Positions 35,151 through 49,742 of a stretch of 64,000 nucleotides of DNA are shown here, piece after piece. This stretch comes from an uncultured Alphaproteobacteria bacterium. GTDB lineage: Bacteria; Pseudomonadota; Alphaproteobacteria; HIMB59. How positions within the stretch are numbered: the stretch's first letter is position 1; the number at the start of each line of letters is the position of its first letter. Location of the stretch: assembly GCA_902619375.1 (NCBI GenBank), contig CACNEB010000003.1, positions 39,527 to 103,526 on the forward strand, given 5' to 3'. The notes below the pieces were generated by a model that worked only from the letters and a program-made list of their open reading frames with translations, was not told the origin of the DNA and did not search any database. A program made the position numbers and the translations under genes.

Positions 35151-35623
35151 TGAAAATAAACCCCAAAGATTATCGACCAAATGTTGGTATGATGATTATT
35201 AATCAATATAAAGAAATATTTGTTGGAAAAAGAATAGACCACCCTTCAGAATTTTGGCAAATGCCACAAGGTGGGATTGATCCTAAAGAAAAATCTGAAG
35301 TGGCAGCTCTTAGAGAAATGGAAGAAGAGGTTGGTATTAAAAAAAATAAAGTTAAATTAATCTCACAGAGCAAAGACTGGTATTACTATTCTTTACCTAA
35401 AGACTTATCAAAAACTCTTTGGAAAGGTAAATACAAAGGTCAGCGTCAAAAATGGTTCTTGTATGAATTTAAAGGCAGTGAGAAAGATATAAATATTGAA
35501 ACATCTCACCCTGAATTTTCTGATTATAAATGGGTTAAACCAGATTTTTTGGTTCCCAACATAGTACCTTTTAAAAAAGCAATTTACGAAAAATTATTAA
35601 AAGAATTTAAAGACTATTTATAA
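35150..35623 (+). CDS. rppH: RNA pyrophosphohydrolase
   Basis: A 157-aa Nudix enzyme. The Nudix box is 'GGIDPKEKSEVAALREMEEE' (GX5EX7REUXEEXGU), and the N-terminus 'YRPNVGMMIINQYKEIFVGKR' and 'EFWQMPQGG' match RppH/IalA. It converts 5'-triphosphate RNA ends to monophosphate, starting RNase E decay. It is coupled to ctpA by TAATG, and its last 10 nt overlap the end of atpC on the other strand. Confidence 0.96.
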   Translation: MKINPKDYRPNVGMMIINQYKEIFVGKRIDHPSEFWQMPQGGIDPKEKSEVAALREMEEEVGIKKNKVKLISQSKDWYYYSLPKDLSKTLWKGKYKGQRQKWFLYEFKGSEKDINIETSHPEFSDYKWVKPDFLVPNIVPFKKAIYEKLLKEFKDYL

Positions 35624-35979
35624 GGCGGATTATTTACAACTTGTTCAAACGTACCCAGAGCAGTTTCATTACCCTCTAGTTCTTGATAGGTTTTAGATTG
35701 TTGGTAGTTAGAGCTATTAACATCAGACAATGGCTCTATTTGATCTACTAAGACCTCACAAACCTTTTCTTTAAGCATAACCAAACCACCTGACACAAAG
35801 AAACTCTCATCGACTTTGTTTGAAGACATAATTGCCATTTGACCAGGTCGCAAAGAACTAATGAAAGGAGAATGATTAGGCATTGCAGCAAAATCACCCT
35901 CTGCTCCTGGCAAAACAGCCATTTCAACTTCTTTTTCAAAAATCACTTTTTGAGGGGATACGACCTTCAAATTAATCAT
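35614..35979 (-). CDS. atpC: ATP synthase F1 epsilon subunit
   Basis: A 121-aa subunit with the beta-sandwich start 'NLKVVSPQKVIFEKEVEMAVLPGAEGDF' and 'HSPFISSLRPGQM'. The C-terminal helical part is short and ends 'VVNNPPYK', so the inhibitory helices seen in E. coli may be reduced. It lies 2 nt after atpD at the end of the F1 operon, tail to tail with rppH. Confidence 0.94.
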   Translation of the reverse strand: MINLKVVSPQKVIFEKEVEMAVLPGAEGDFAAMPNHSPFISSLRPGQMAIMSSNKVDESFFVSGGLVMLKEKVCEVLVDQIEPLSDVNSSNYQQSKTYQELEGNETALGTFEQVVNNPPYK

Positions 35980-35981
35980 AA

Positions 35982-40376
<4,395 letters not shown>

Positions 40377-40441
40377 TTTGTATAATTAACCTCAATTTTT
40401 TATCACATCACTAGGCCAACCGGCATCATACAAATGACGCA

Positions 40442-42514
40442 TCAAGCGATTGATAGTGGATCAATGTCAATATTTAGAAAACGCCTGTATTTTGGGGCTA
40501 TTTTTGACATTAAGATATCTATTTTTTTTCTCAAAGCCTTATATGTCCTCTCTTTAAAATAAAAATTCTCATGAAAGTGCTTCATTTTATATGGAATCAA
40601 TGAGGGGACAGGCCCTAAAATATCAAGTCTACTCTTTTTCGATATATCAAGAATTTCTTGGCAAGCCTCTCTTATAGCTGAGACATTAGGGTGGATTAAT
40701 TGAATTTGAACAATTTTGTAAAATGGAGGAAGATTATTTTCTTGTCTTCTTTGAAGCTCTAATTTTATAAACTGTTCTCTGCTTTGGTTTTTAAGTGAAT
40801 TGTATATCGAATGCTTAGGATTGTAGGTTTGAATTAAGACCTTACCCCTGTTACCTTCTCTACCAGATCTCCCTGCTACTTGTTGCAAAAGCTGGTATGT
40901 TTTTTCCATAGCTCTGAAGTCAGGACTGTACAGACTTGAGTCAGCGTCAATAATATTTACTAATTTTAAATTTGGAAAATGAAAAGACTTACCAATTATT
41001 TGTGAGCCAATCAACAAACTAGTCTTTAAATTAAATATATTTTCAATGATTTCTTTTTTATTTTTTTTTGATTTTAATGTGTCACTAGAAAATAATTGAT
41101 TTGAGTATCCTGGAAAAAGGCGTGTAACTTCCTCTTGAAGTCTTTCTAACCCTATGCCAATCGATATAAATTTTTCAGATGAACACATCTTACATATTTG
41201 GTTAGGCTCAAAATAATTTGAACAATGATGACAAATGAGTCTATCAATTTTTTTGTGATAAACTAAATTTGCTGCACAATTTTGACACTGTATTGGTGTA
41301 TGACAACTTACACATATTTTGGATGGAGCATAACCGCGTCTATTAAGAAAAAATAAAACTTGTCCTTTTTGTTTTAAGATCTTATTTGTTTCATCAAATA
41401 CTTTTTTTGATATCCATGCCCTTGAGCTAGGTTTTGATTGATTCATGTCAACAATTTCAACTGATGGTAATTGAGTTTTATGAAATTGATTGGAAAGATG
41501 ATGAATATGAAATTTTCTTTGATTAGAGTTATGAAGGCTCTCTAATGATGGGGATGCACTTATCAAAAGACATAAAGCTTTTGAACATTTTGCTTTATAT
41601 ATGGCCATATCTCTTGCTTGATATTTTGGGCCGTCTTCTTGTTTATAAGATGAGTCGTGCTCTTCATCACATATAATTAATTTTAAATTCTTGAAAGGAA
41701 GTAAAACTGATGACCTTGCTCCAACTAAAACACATGGTTCACCCGATAAAAGAGATCTGATTATTCTAGCTTTTTGTATTTTTGATTGTTTTGAATGCCA
41801 AATAAAGGGTGTACAACCAAAATATTTAAAAAATCTTCTAGACCATTCTTCAGTTAAAGCTATCTCTGGTAAAAGTATTAAAGATTGATTTCCTCTGACT
41901 AAATTTGACTCAACAGCTTTTAAATACAACTCTGTTTTACCTGAACCTGTAACACCATCTATAAGGTGAACTTGAAAATCATTATTTTTATTTATTTGAA
42001 GTGATTTAAAAATATTTTCTTGATCAGGGTTTAAGGAAATATTTTGCGCCATGCCATCAAAAATAAAACTATCTGTAGTTTGGGAAATTTTTTTTTCTTC
42101 TAATAATTTCTGCCAATCTTTTTTTGATAGATTGTATTTATCGATAAGAATTTTTTGAGTTTCATAAATTTTATTTTCAAAAAAATAATAATTTTTTAAT
42201 TGTGTATTAGGAAATTGTTGTATTGCCATCTTAAAAACCATACCTAAATCTATGAAGCAATGTATTGACACATACTTATAAAAGTCAATGTTTTCTGTAC
42301 AAACAGCAAATTGATAATAATTACTTATTGAAAGTACTTTTTTGAGATCAAATTTTAAATCTTTAATGTTTGTTTGAGATATAATGACTCCTGCTGATTT
42401 TCTTTTTCTTAAAGGTATCTCAACAATGGAGCCTATCTCAATAGAATGTGAGTGTTTATAAGTGAGGCTCTCATTTATTTGCCCTATCGGCATAACTTGG
42501 TAGTAATAATCCAT
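40442..42514 (-). CDS. priA: Primosomal replication restart helicase PriA
   Basis: A 690-aa DEAH helicase. The N-terminal 3'-end-binding region is followed by Walker A 'GVTGSGKTELYL', the 'LIICDEEHDSSYKQ' box, 'VLFFLNRRGYAPS' and the zinc-binding cysteines in 'CVSCHTPIQCQNCAANL' and 'CHHCSN...CKMC', then 'QVAGRSGREGNRGKVLIQT'. It reloads DnaB at stalled forks. Location next to atpH and divergent from xerC by 34 bp is typical of alphaproteobacteria. Confidence 0.95.
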   Translation of the reverse strand: MDYYYQVMPIGQINESLTYKHSHSIEIGSIVEIPLRKRKSAGVIISQTNIKDLKFDLKKVLSISNYYQFAVCTENIDFYKYVSIHCFIDLGMVFKMAIQQFPNTQLKNYYFFENKIYETQKILIDKYNLSKKDWQKLLEEKKISQTTDSFIFDGMAQNISLNPDQENIFKSLQINKNNDFQVHLIDGVTGSGKTELYLKAVESNLVRGNQSLILLPEIALTEEWSRRFFKYFGCTPFIWHSKQSKIQKARIIRSLLSGEPCVLVGARSSVLLPFKNLKLIICDEEHDSSYKQEDGPKYQARDMAIYKAKCSKALCLLISASPSLESLHNSNQRKFHIHHLSNQFHKTQLPSVEIVDMNQSKPSSRAWISKKVFDETNKILKQKGQVLFFLNRRGYAPSKICVSCHTPIQCQNCAANLVYHKKIDRLICHHCSNYFEPNQICKMCSSEKFISIGIGLERLQEEVTRLFPGYSNQLFSSDTLKSKKNKKEIIENIFNLKTSLLIGSQIIGKSFHFPNLKLVNIIDADSSLYSPDFRAMEKTYQLLQQVAGRSGREGNRGKVLIQTYNPKHSIYNSLKNQSREQFIKLELQRRQENNLPPFYKIVQIQLIHPNVSAIREACQEILDISKKSRLDILGPVPSLIPYKMKHFHENFYFKERTYKALRKKIDILMSKIAPKYRRFLNIDIDPLSIA

Positions 42515-42548
42515 TTTAAATTTTGATTCTAATTTATAATATAATGTA

Positions 42549-43529
42549 ATGAATTTTATTGAACTGTTAGAACAGTTAAAAATAGATAAATCTTCAATAC
42601 AAGACTTTGATAAATGGGCTACTTATTTAAAAGACATAAAAGGCCACTCGGAAAACACATATAGATCGTACTGCTTTGATGTATGTGATTTTTTAATTTT
42701 CTTTAAATTCTATAATGGAAATTCCGTATCTTCATCAAATTTAAAAGATTTAAATTTGCAGACATTTAGGGCTTGGTTGGCAGATCTCAGTGAGAATAGA
42801 AAATATAAAAATATTTATAAAAAACCATTGTCGGCAAGGTCAAGGAGAAGAGCGATTAGTTCTATTAAAAATTTTTTTAAATATTCATCTCTAAATAATG
42901 ATTTATATAAAGTTGCTTATAGTGAGGTTCAATTATTAAAAAATCCAAAAATTCCAAGATCCCTTCCTAAACCTATAGCAGAGGGAGATATTGAGCTTTT
43001 AATTGATGAGTTAAAAAAAATATCAAAAAAAAGCTGGGTTCAAAAAAGAAATATAGCTTTGCTTTATCTTTTGTACGGATGTGGGCTACGAATAAATGAG
43101 GCCTTATCCATTACTAAAAGCCATTTAATTGAAAAAAATTCTCTTACTATCCTGGGCAAAGGTAATAAAGAGAGATTAGTGCCAGTTCTTGATATTGTAG
43201 CTAACTCATTAGAAAATTATCTAAAAGAAATACCATATGATTTACCGAGTGATGTTTCGATATTTGTGGGAGATAGAGGTAATCCCCTTAAAGCCTCGGC
43301 TTTCCAAAGAGATTTGAAGAATGCCAGAGTTAATTTGGGGCTACCAAAAACAGCAACACCTCACTCATTAAGACATAGTTTTGCAACTCACCTATTAAAA
43401 AATGGTGGGGATTTAAGAATAATTCAAGAATTATTAGGACATAGTTCGTTATCTACAACTCAAATATATACTGAAGTTGATGACATAAGTTTAGAAAAAA
43501 CTTATAAGGAAAAAAATCCTAGTAAATAA
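42549..43529 (+). CDS. xerC: Tyrosine site-specific recombinase XerC
   Basis: A 326-aa integrase-fold protein with an N-terminal SAM-like domain (residues about 10-120) and a catalytic domain: first Arg in 'YGCGLRINEAL', Lys in 'LGKGNKERLVP', 'HSLRHSFATHLL' with His and Arg, 'LGHSSLSTTQIYTEV' with His and the Tyr nucleophile. It resolves chromosome dimers with XerD at dif. Divergence from priA is the standard setting, so a chromosomal XerC and not a mobile integrase is inferred. No dif-like site was sought systematically. Confidence 0.9.
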   Translation: MNFIELLEQLKIDKSSIQDFDKWATYLKDIKGHSENTYRSYCFDVCDFLIFFKFYNGNSVSSSNLKDLNLQTFRAWLADLSENRKYKNIYKKPLSARSRRRAISSIKNFFKYSSLNNDLYKVAYSEVQLLKNPKIPRSLPKPIAEGDIELLIDELKKISKKSWVQKRNIALLYLLYGCGLRINEALSITKSHLIEKNSLTILGKGNKERLVPVLDIVANSLENYLKEIPYDLPSDVSIFVGDRGNPLKASAFQRDLKNARVNLGLPKTATPHSLRHSFATHLLKNGGDLRIIQELLGHSSLSTTQIYTEVDDISLEKTYKEKNPSK

Positions 43530-43531
43530 AT

Positions 43532-44296
43532 TTATATTTTACCTCTAACTACAAAATGAGGATTGATTATATCCTTCTTTGAATATTTCAACCTATTACC
43601 TTTTAGATCTTTTACAGTACCACCTGCTCCCTCTACAACTGCTTGTGGTGCTGCAGTGTCCCATTCAGAAGTAGGTCCTAACCTAGGATATAAATCTGCT
43701 AAACCCTCTGCTATCATACAAAATTTTAAAGAACTTCCGGCTTGTAGAGTATTAAAGTTATTAAACTGAGATAAATAAGTTTTAGTCTCATTATTGAGAT
43801 GACTTCTGCTCGTAACAATCTTTAATTTATCTGATGGTGATTGCACAGAAATAGATTTGATATTGTCATTTAATAACTTGTATGAACCTTTGTTAAGGCC
43901 CCCAAAAAATAATGTCTTGTCTTTTGGAATGTAAACAAACCCTTGGGTGGGATAATTGTTATTGATCAAAGCAATATTAATTGTAAATTCACCATTCTTA
44001 TTGATAAATTCTTTAGTTCCATCCAAAGGATCAACTAGCCAGTATTTTGGCTCATCAGTATAATTTAGCTCACCCTCCTCTGAAATTATGGGGTAAGCTG
44101 AGATAGAGGATAATAAATCAGAGATGTGCTCATGTGATGCTAAATCTGCTTCTGTTAATGGACTTTTATCGTTTTTATATTCAATACTTTGATCATAGTT
44201 CTCATAAATATTAAGAATTTTTTGAGAACATAGCTCAAGATTTTCACTGATTTCATTGAAAAACTCAAATTGTCGTATTATGTGATTATTTGTCAT
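43532..44296 (-). CDS. cysQ: 3'(2'),5'-bisphosphate nucleotidase
   Basis: The ORF track starts at a TTG (44365); the ATG at 44296 gives 254 aa and is preferred. An inositol-monophosphatase-fold enzyme with 'KSPLTEADLASHEHI', metal site 'ISEEGELN' and 'YWLVDPLDGTKEFI', and a second Asp in 'PTSEWDTAAPQAVVEGAGG'. CysQ removes the 3'-phosphate from PAP, the by-product of PAPS use. It is divergent from cysD-cysNC with an 82-bp shared upstream region, a sensible sulfate-activation cluster. Confidence 0.93.
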   Translation of the reverse strand: MTNNHIIRQFEFFNEISENLELCSQKILNIYENYDQSIEYKNDKSPLTEADLASHEHISDLLSSISAYPIISEEGELNYTDEPKYWLVDPLDGTKEFINKNGEFTINIALINNNYPTQGFVYIPKDKTLFFGGLNKGSYKLLNDNIKSISVQSPSDKLKIVTSRSHLNNETKTYLSQFNNFNTLQAGSSLKFCMIAEGLADLYPRLGPTSEWDTAAPQAVVEGAGGTVKDLKGNRLKYSKKDIINPHFVVRGKI

Positions 44297-44378
44297 TTTT
44301 TTAAATTTTGACTTTTTTTTATATACATTTAGATTATTTTTTGTATTTTTCCAATAATACGACAAATAGTCAATTATA

Positions 44379-45851
44379 ATGAATCATACTTTATTTTTTA
44401 AAATTAACCCATCAATAAAATTTCCTGCCTGGGATAGCGATAGTCATTATAAATTCCTTTTTAGTAAAAAATTATTTAAAACAAAAAGATCTTATGAAAG
44501 GTGGTTGGAAAAAATATCAATTTTTCCAGAAAATTTAAATATAGAAAGCCTTTTGAACATCCATGCAGGTCATATAAACAAATTAATTTATGAAGACTCC
44601 ATAAAAAAATTTGAAAAACAAAGATCACTTATTTTGTTTATCCAATACGTTGAGGTAAATAATAATAAATTTTTATTTGCAAATGATAGACGTAATGGAA
44701 GGCTATGGGTCAAAGTTAAATCAAATAAAATAAAAGATATTTCAGAGAGTTTAAAATATTTCTCAAAATTAAGAAAAAAAAATATTATTATTTTTCCAGA
44801 CGCTTATCTTCTTAAAATTTTTCTTGATCAAAAAATTGACGAAAATCAAATTAACAATAAATTAAAATTCTCAATTCATTTTCCTGAATATTTATTTTAT
44901 ATAAATAATTTCAAAATTAATGATACGAAACTACTCAATAAATTTAATTTACCTCCAAACAGCTATCTGTCAGATCTAGAAGCAGAAAGTATTCATATTA
45001 TTAGAGAAGTAGTTAGTGAAACAAAAAATCCTGTCATGCTTTACTCAATAGGGAAAGATAGTTCAGTGATGTTAAGGCTTGCTCAAAAAGCTTTTTACCC
45101 TAGTCTTCCCCCATTTCCTCTCTTACATGTTGATACTCGATGGAAGTTCCGAGAAATGTATTTATTTAGAAATTGGGTGGAAAAAAATAGTGGTATGAAG
45201 CTAATAACACATATTAATCCTGATGGTATTAAATCAAATATTAATCCCTTTGATCATGGCTCGGCTCTCCACACTGATATAATGAAAACTCAGAGTCTAA
45301 AACAAGCCTTGGACAAGTATAAATACGATGCTGCTTTTGGTGGAGCAAGAAGAGATGAGGAGAAATCAAGAGCCAAAGAAAGGGTTATTTCATTCCGAAA
45401 CCCCTCTCATCAATGGGACCCTAAAAATCAGCGTCCAGAGCTTTGGTCTTTATATAACTCTAAAGTCAATAAGGGTGAAAGCACAAGGGTTTTTCCCTTA
45501 TCTAATTGGACGGAATTAGATATTTGGCAATATATCTACCAAGAACAAATACCAATAGTTCCCTTATATTTTGCAAAAGTTAGACCTGTAGTCGTGAGAG
45601 ATGGAATGATTATTATGGTCGATGATGATCGATTTAATATTCAATCTAAAGAGAAAATTGAATTAAAAAGTATTAGGTTCAGAACACTTGGCTGTTATCC
45701 CTTAACTGGTGCTATTGAATCAAATGCAAATTCACTTGAAGACATTGTTCTTGAACTTCTTCAATCCAAAACATCCGAAAGACAGGGAAGAGCTATCGAT
45801 ACAGATTCAAGTAGCTCAATGGAAATCAAAAAAATTGATGGTTATTTTTAA
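44379..45851 (+). CDS. cysD: Sulfate adenylyltransferase subunit 2 with long N-terminal extension
   Basis: Residues from about 194 on are a normal CysD (PAPS reductase-like fold): PP-loop '[12 protein letters not shown]', '[12 protein letters not shown]', '[16 protein letters not shown]', '[15 protein letters not shown]' and '[15 protein letters not shown]', ending near '[10 protein letters not shown]'. The first ~190 residues are unlike any CysD I know; they begin '[20 protein letters not shown]'. No Met occurs between them and the PP-loop, so they are translated with it. CysD adenylates sulfate with CysN. cysNC starts directly after the stop. Confidence 0.93.
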   Translation: MNHTLFFKINPSIKFPAWDSDSHYKFLFSKKLFKTKRSYERWLEKISIFPENLNIESLLNIHAGHINKLIYEDSIKKFEKQRSLILFIQYVEVNNNKFLFANDRRNGRLWVKVKSNKIKDISESLKYFSKLRKKNIIIFPDAYLLKIFLDQKIDENQINNKLKFSIHFPEYLFYINNFKINDTKLLNKFNLPPNSYLSDLEAESIHIIREVVSETKNPVMLYSIGKDSSVMLRLAQKAFYPSLPPFPLLHVDTRWKFREMYLFRNWVEKNSGMKLITHINPDGIKSNINPFDHGSALHTDIMKTQSLKQALDKYKYDAAFGGARRDEEKSRAKERVISFRNPSHQWDPKNQRPELWSLYNSKVNKGESTRVFPLSNWTELDIWQYIYQEQIPIVPLYFAKVRPVVVRDGMIIMVDDDRFNIQSKEKIELKSIRFRTLGCYPLTGAIESNANSLEDIVLELLQSKTSERQGRAIDTDSSSSMEIKKIDGYF

Positions 45852-47717
45852 ATGTATAAAGCCGGTACAATTAGCAGATACTTAAAAAGTCAAGCTTCCC
45901 TTGATCTATTAAGGTTTATCACTTGTGGATCTGTTGATGATGGTAAAAGTACGTTAATTGGGAGGATGCTTTATGAATCTCAAATGATATTTGATGATCA
46001 AGTTGCTTCCTTAAAAAACGACTCAAAAAAATATGGAACACAAGGTGAGAATATAGATTTTGCATTACTGGTAGATGGTTTATCAGCTGAGAGAGAACAA
46101 GGTATTACTATAGATGTTGCATATCGATTTTTTTCAAGTAGCAAAAGAAAGTTTATTGTAGCAGATACACCGGGTCACGAGCAATATACTAGAAATATGG
46201 CGACTGGGGCCTCAACAGCTGAGTTAGCTATCTTACTTGTTGATGTCCGTAATGGCATACTTACACAAACTAAGAGACATTCTTTTATTGTATCTCTTCT
46301 TGGAATTAAAAATATTGTCTTGGCAATCAATAAAATGGATTTAGTTAACTATGATAAAAATATTTACGAAAAAATAAGCTCTGAATACAAATTATTCTCA
46401 AAAAAATTAAATTTTGAAAATATTCAAAGTATTCCTATATCAGCACTTAAGGGAGATAATATTCACAAAAAATCTAAATACATGAAATGGTACAATGATA
46501 AAACCCTATTTGACTATTTAGAAACTACTAAAACTAAAATACAAAGCTCAGACAGTTTTGTACTTCCTGTTCAAAGTGTCAATAGACCTAATTTAAATTT
46601 CAGAGGATATTCAGGTACCATCGCTGAGGGAAAAATTAGAAAGGGTGATGAGTTAATTTCTCTTCCATCAAATCAAAAAGTAAAAGTAAAAGATATTTTT
46701 GTAGGTGAAAAACCACTTAAAACTGCAAATTATAAGCAAAGTATTACAATTACCATAGATAAAGAGATAGATACCTCCAGGGGAGATATACTCTGCTCAA
46801 AAAACTCCACAGTTGATATAGCTGACCAATTTAACATGAATGTTATTTGGATGTCAGAGGATAAGGGTTTTACTGGAAGAACTTATTTAGCGAAAATTCA
46901 TAATATCTCAACCAGTATTAAAATTATGAACATAAAAAAAATATATGACGTAAATACCTTAGAATTCGCTGCTGGAAATGAACTTAAACTCAATGATGTT
47001 GCAGAAATTTCTATCTCATTTAATAAAACTGTTCCCTTTACAACTTTTAAAGAAAATAAAATTTTGGGATCATTAATAATTATTGATCCAATTAATAATC
47101 AAACTATTGGAATGGGAATGATAAACTTTTCTCTTCGTAGATCACAAAATATTCAACTTCAAAACTTAACCATCAATAAGAATTTAAGAGAGAAGATTAA
47201 TGGTCATAAAGGTCAAGTGCTGTGGATGACTGGTCTCTCGGGATCAGGAAAATCCACTATAGCTAATGAACTAGAAAAAATATTATATTCTCAAGGTAAA
47301 AAAACATACATTCTTGATGGAGACAATATCCGACACGGATTAAATAAAGATTTAGGTTTTACAGACAAAGATAGAGTTGAAAATATAAGGCGAGTTGCAG
47401 AGGTGGCAAAACTTATGTGTGACGCTGGACTAATTGTGATCACTGCTTTTATATCACCATTTAGATTAGAGAGAGAAATGGCTCGATCACTTTTTGAAAA
47501 GAATGATTTTAAAGAAATTTATATTTCAACTCCTTTAAAAGTAGCTGAAAAAAGAGATCCTAAAGGTTTATATAAAAAGGCAAGACAAGGTAAAATACCA
47601 AACTTCACAGGCATAGACAGCATCTATGAAAGTCCTATTAATCCTGAACTGGAAATTGATACCTCTAAAGTTTCTTTAAGTAAGGCTGTAAAAAAAATAT
47701 TGAATATTATTACTTAA
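45852..47717 (+). CDS. cysNC: Bifunctional sulfate adenylyltransferase subunit 1 / adenylylsulfate kinase
   Basis: A 621-aa fusion. Residues 1 to about 440 are CysN, an EF-Tu-like GTPase: G1 '[15 protein letters not shown]', G3 '[17 protein letters not shown]', G4 'AINKMDL', then beta-barrel domains. Residues about 450-621 are APS kinase: P-loop '[16 protein letters not shown]', '[18 protein letters not shown]', '[17 protein letters not shown]'. Together with CysD it makes PAPS from sulfate. It immediately follows cysD; no PAPS reductase or sulfite reductase gene is in the window. Confidence 0.96.
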   Translation: MYKAGTISRYLKSQASLDLLRFITCGSVDDGKSTLIGRMLYESQMIFDDQVASLKNDSKKYGTQGENIDFALLVDGLSAEREQGITIDVAYRFFSSSKRKFIVADTPGHEQYTRNMATGASTAELAILLVDVRNGILTQTKRHSFIVSLLGIKNIVLAINKMDLVNYDKNIYEKISSEYKLFSKKLNFENIQSIPISALKGDNIHKKSKYMKWYNDKTLFDYLETTKTKIQSSDSFVLPVQSVNRPNLNFRGYSGTIAEGKIRKGDELISLPSNQKVKVKDIFVGEKPLKTANYKQSITITIDKEIDTSRGDILCSKNSTVDIADQFNMNVIWMSEDKGFTGRTYLAKIHNISTSIKIMNIKKIYDVNTLEFAAGNELKLNDVAEISISFNKTVPFTTFKENKILGSLIIIDPINNQTIGMGMINFSLRRSQNIQLQNLTINKNLREKINGHKGQVLWMTGLSGSGKSTIANELEKILYSQGKKTYILDGDNIRHGLNKDLGFTDKDRVENIRRVAEVAKLMCDAGLIVITAFISPFRLEREMARSLFEKNDFKEIYISTPLKVAEKRDPKGLYKKARQGKIPNFTGIDSIYESPINPELEIDTSKVSLSKAVKKILNIIT

Positions 47718-48150
47718 GTCGAATTTCCAATTGTTGAAATTTAGTCATATCAAAAACTATATTTTCAAAAATAACATCTTCAAAATTTAAATTAGGGTTT
47801 AATGAAAACCCGAATGGTTCTAGAGGTTGACCTTTAAAATCTCTAGAAAATTCTCCATTTCCATCAGTATCTTGAAAAGCAAATAAGCCAATATTAATAT
47901 GTGGGAAAGCTTTTAAATTAACATTATTAAATTTGTTAATATCTTGTTCTACGACGATAAATAGTGGTGCGGAATTTTCCTCAAAATAATATTTCCTGTC
48001 ATATCCTAAAATGTGAATTGGACTAGTAGCATCAACAAATCCTGTAACCTTGGCTGTAAGGTGGTCAGAATGTGAGTAATTTATTAAAAAAAAAGCCTGA
48101 AAAGCAACAAGATAAATTACCTTTGAGAAATTAACTTTTTGCCTGTGCAT
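47710..48150 (-). CDS. DUF2141 family exported protein
   Basis: The track starts at a TTG; the ATG at 48150 (146 aa) places a signal peptide at '[19 protein letters not shown]'. The mature part is a beta-rich domain whose block '[30 protein letters not shown]' (in two adjoining parts) matches DUF2141, including the calcium-loop-like DTDGNG. Function is unknown; it probably sits in the periplasm. Its end overlaps cysNC by 8 nt tail to tail. Confidence 0.8.
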   Translation of the reverse strand: MHRQKVNFSKVIYLVAFQAFFLINYSHSDHLTAKVTGFVDATSPIHILGYDRKYYFEENSAPLFIVVEQDINKFNNVNLKAFPHINIGLFAFQDTDGNGEFSRDFKGQPLEPFGFSLNPNLNFEDVIFENIVFDMTKFQQLEIRLK

Positions 48151-48237
48151 AACTTTTGAAAGATTAATGTTTTTTCTTAAAAATTGCACAAACAATTTGA
48201 TTAAATTTACTTAAAAAGAACAAACTACCAAAAAAAC

Positions 48238-48274
48238 CTGATAAACATAGTTTTTTTAAAAAAAAAATTATCAG
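48238..48274. repeat. AT-rich inverted repeat in the divergent DUF2141/DUF1330 gap
   Basis: CTGATAA and TTATCAG enclose a T-run followed by an A-run that can also pair. It lies in the 210-bp region between two divergently transcribed genes, so it may be an operator or intrinsically bent promoter DNA. The low complexity makes a chance origin possible. Confidence 0.35.
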
Positions 48275-48360
48275 AACCTATCATGATTTAATTAATAATC
48301 TAGATGCATTCTAAATATATGTGGATAACTCTGTTTAAAAATATTAACTTCTTTGGGATT

Positions 48361-48651
48361 ATGAAAAAAGGCTACATTATTGTTAGGGTTTCTATTCTCG
48401 ACTCTAATCTATTTCAACAATATCCTCCTTTATCAACAGAAGTTATGAATAAGTATGGTGGTAAGTACATAATTAGAGGTGGAAAAACTGATATTTTAGA
48501 AGGGGAATGGCCTGTAGACAGAACTACCGTAGTAGAGTTTGAAAGCTTTGAAAGTGCTAAAAAATGTTATGAGTCTGTTGAATACTCAAAGGCTATGAAA
48601 ATAAGGCAAAATAGTACAAAAAGTGATCTTATATTGATAGAGGGATATTAA
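48361..48651 (+). CDS. DUF1330 family protein
   Basis: The track begins at 48304, but the ATG at 48361 gives the expected 96-aa DUF1330 start 'MKKGYIIVRVSILDSNLFQQY'. Typical features are 'YGGKYIIRGGKTDILEGEW', 'TTVVEFESFESAKKCYES' and 'YSKAMKIRQNSTKSDLILIEG'. This dimeric alpha/beta ferredoxin-like fold is related to antibiotic-monooxygenase-type proteins; the role is unknown. Stop codons of this and the DUF1192 gene overlap on opposite strands. Confidence 0.88.
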   Translation: MKKGYIIVRVSILDSNLFQQYPPLSTEVMNKYGGKYIIRGGKTDILEGEWPVDRTTVVEFESFESAKKCYESVEYSKAMKIRQNSTKSDLILIEGY

Positions 48652-48824
48652 TTCTTTTTAAAAAATTGATCGGCTAATTTGAGTTTGTCTTTTTTCTTTT
48701 TCAGTAAAATCTCTAAGTTTTTGATTTCTAATTTATGATTGCTAATCATCTCCTCAATTTCTTCAACACTCAAATCATCTAAATCAATTGGTTTTGTTTT
48801 TTTTGGCTCATCTTCATCAAACAT
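48648..48824 (-). CDS. DUF1192 family small protein
   Basis: The ATG at 48824, preceded by an 'aagga' RBS, yields 58 aa: an acidic start 'MFDEDEPKKTKPIDLDDLSVEEIEEMI' (in parts) then a basic coiled coil and terminal 'ADQFFKKN'. This matches alphaproteobacterial DUF1192 proteins, which share the D-LSVEEL core and a FF end. Function is unknown. It overlaps the PhyH stop by 8 nt, so it is expressed from the same minus-strand transcript. Confidence 0.85.
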   Translation of the reverse strand: MFDEDEPKKTKPIDLDDLSVEEIEEMISNHKLEIKNLEILLKKKKDKLKLADQFFKKN

Positions 48825-49656
48825 TTGTTCTATATCCTTCCTTTGTCCAAATAATTGGAAAAAAACTTTCATCTAGCTCATCTGTTTCTAATTTTTTATA
48901 TTTTTTATAAATTCTCGCAGTACCTCCTGTGTTTGTTGGATGAAACTTAGAGTCAGAGGGAACACAATGAGCTACTATTGCCCTTCTATTACTGTTTGTA
49001 TTATTAACACCTGATCCATGCCAAGTGTATCCATGATGAAATGCTACTCCACCTGCTGGAACTTCAACATATTGAATTTGAATTTCCTTATTTAATTTTG
49101 AAGCATAATCATTTAACTCTTTTTTATAATCTTTAGGAGAATGAAATTGTCCTTTAGGAGGACTTAATCCCCAGAGGTGTGAACCTTTTACATACTCAAG
49201 TGTCCCTTTTTCTTTATCGACATTATCGATGGGCATCCAACATGTCATCATAGTTTGCGGTACAATCCAATCATCATATGCAGCATCTTGATGATAAGCT
49301 AAAGTTTTACCTCCCGGTGGTTTCCATAAAACATTGTCTTGTAAAAGTCTTGATCCACTCCAGCCCATCAGTTCAGCACAAGCTTTTCCTAAAAATTCAT
49401 TGCAAACTATTTCCTTTATAGAATTATCTGATTTCCAAGCGTTACAAATTTGTCTAGTAACATCTTTGGGTCCACTTTCAAACTTCCAATTCCACTCGTC
49501 AGGTTCAATACCTGTTTCAAAGTTTCCATTAAATAAACTATGAAACCTCTCATACAATCGCTCAAAATGGGTTGAATCAAGAAAACTCTCAATAATCAAA
49601 AAACCATTTTTTTGAAAATCTTTTTTTTGATCCTCATTTAAAGAAATTTCTATCAT
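48817..49656 (-). CDS. Phytanoyl-CoA dioxygenase (PhyH) family protein
   Basis: A 279-aa Fe(II)/2-oxoglutarate oxygenase. Iron ligands are the HxD in 'LAYHQDAAYDDW' and the distal His in 'FHHGYTWHGSGVNN', followed by an Arg for 2-oxoglutarate in 'NSNRRAIVAHCVP'. Family members hydroxylate lipids, ectoine, phosphonates or other small molecules; nothing nearby fixes the substrate. It is first of a two-gene unit with DUF1192 and stands 86 bp from a divergent small lipoprotein gene. Confidence 0.9.
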   Translation of the reverse strand: MIEISLNEDQKKDFQKNGFLIIESFLDSTHFERLYERFHSLFNGNFETGIEPDEWNWKFESGPKDVTRQICNAWKSDNSIKEIVCNEFLGKACAELMGWSGSRLLQDNVLWKPPGGKTLAYHQDAAYDDWIVPQTMMTCWMPIDNVDKEKGTLEYVKGSHLWGLSPPKGQFHSPKDYKKELNDYASKLNKEIQIQYVEVPAGGVAFHHGYTWHGSGVNNTNSNRRAIVAHCVPSDSKFHPTNTGGTARIYKKYKKLETDELDESFFPIIWTKEGYRTNV

Positions 49657-49742
49657 TATAAAAATTTTATCATCCTTTATGAAATATATTTTAGATTATC
49701 ATTTAAATAAATTGACATTTTTGTTAGATTTCTGATAATCCA

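Noticed and set aside
42549-43529. Tyrosine recombinase as a sign of an integrated element
   Set aside because: It is divergent from priA as XerC is in related genomes; no att-like repeats, phage genes or tRNA target lie beside it.
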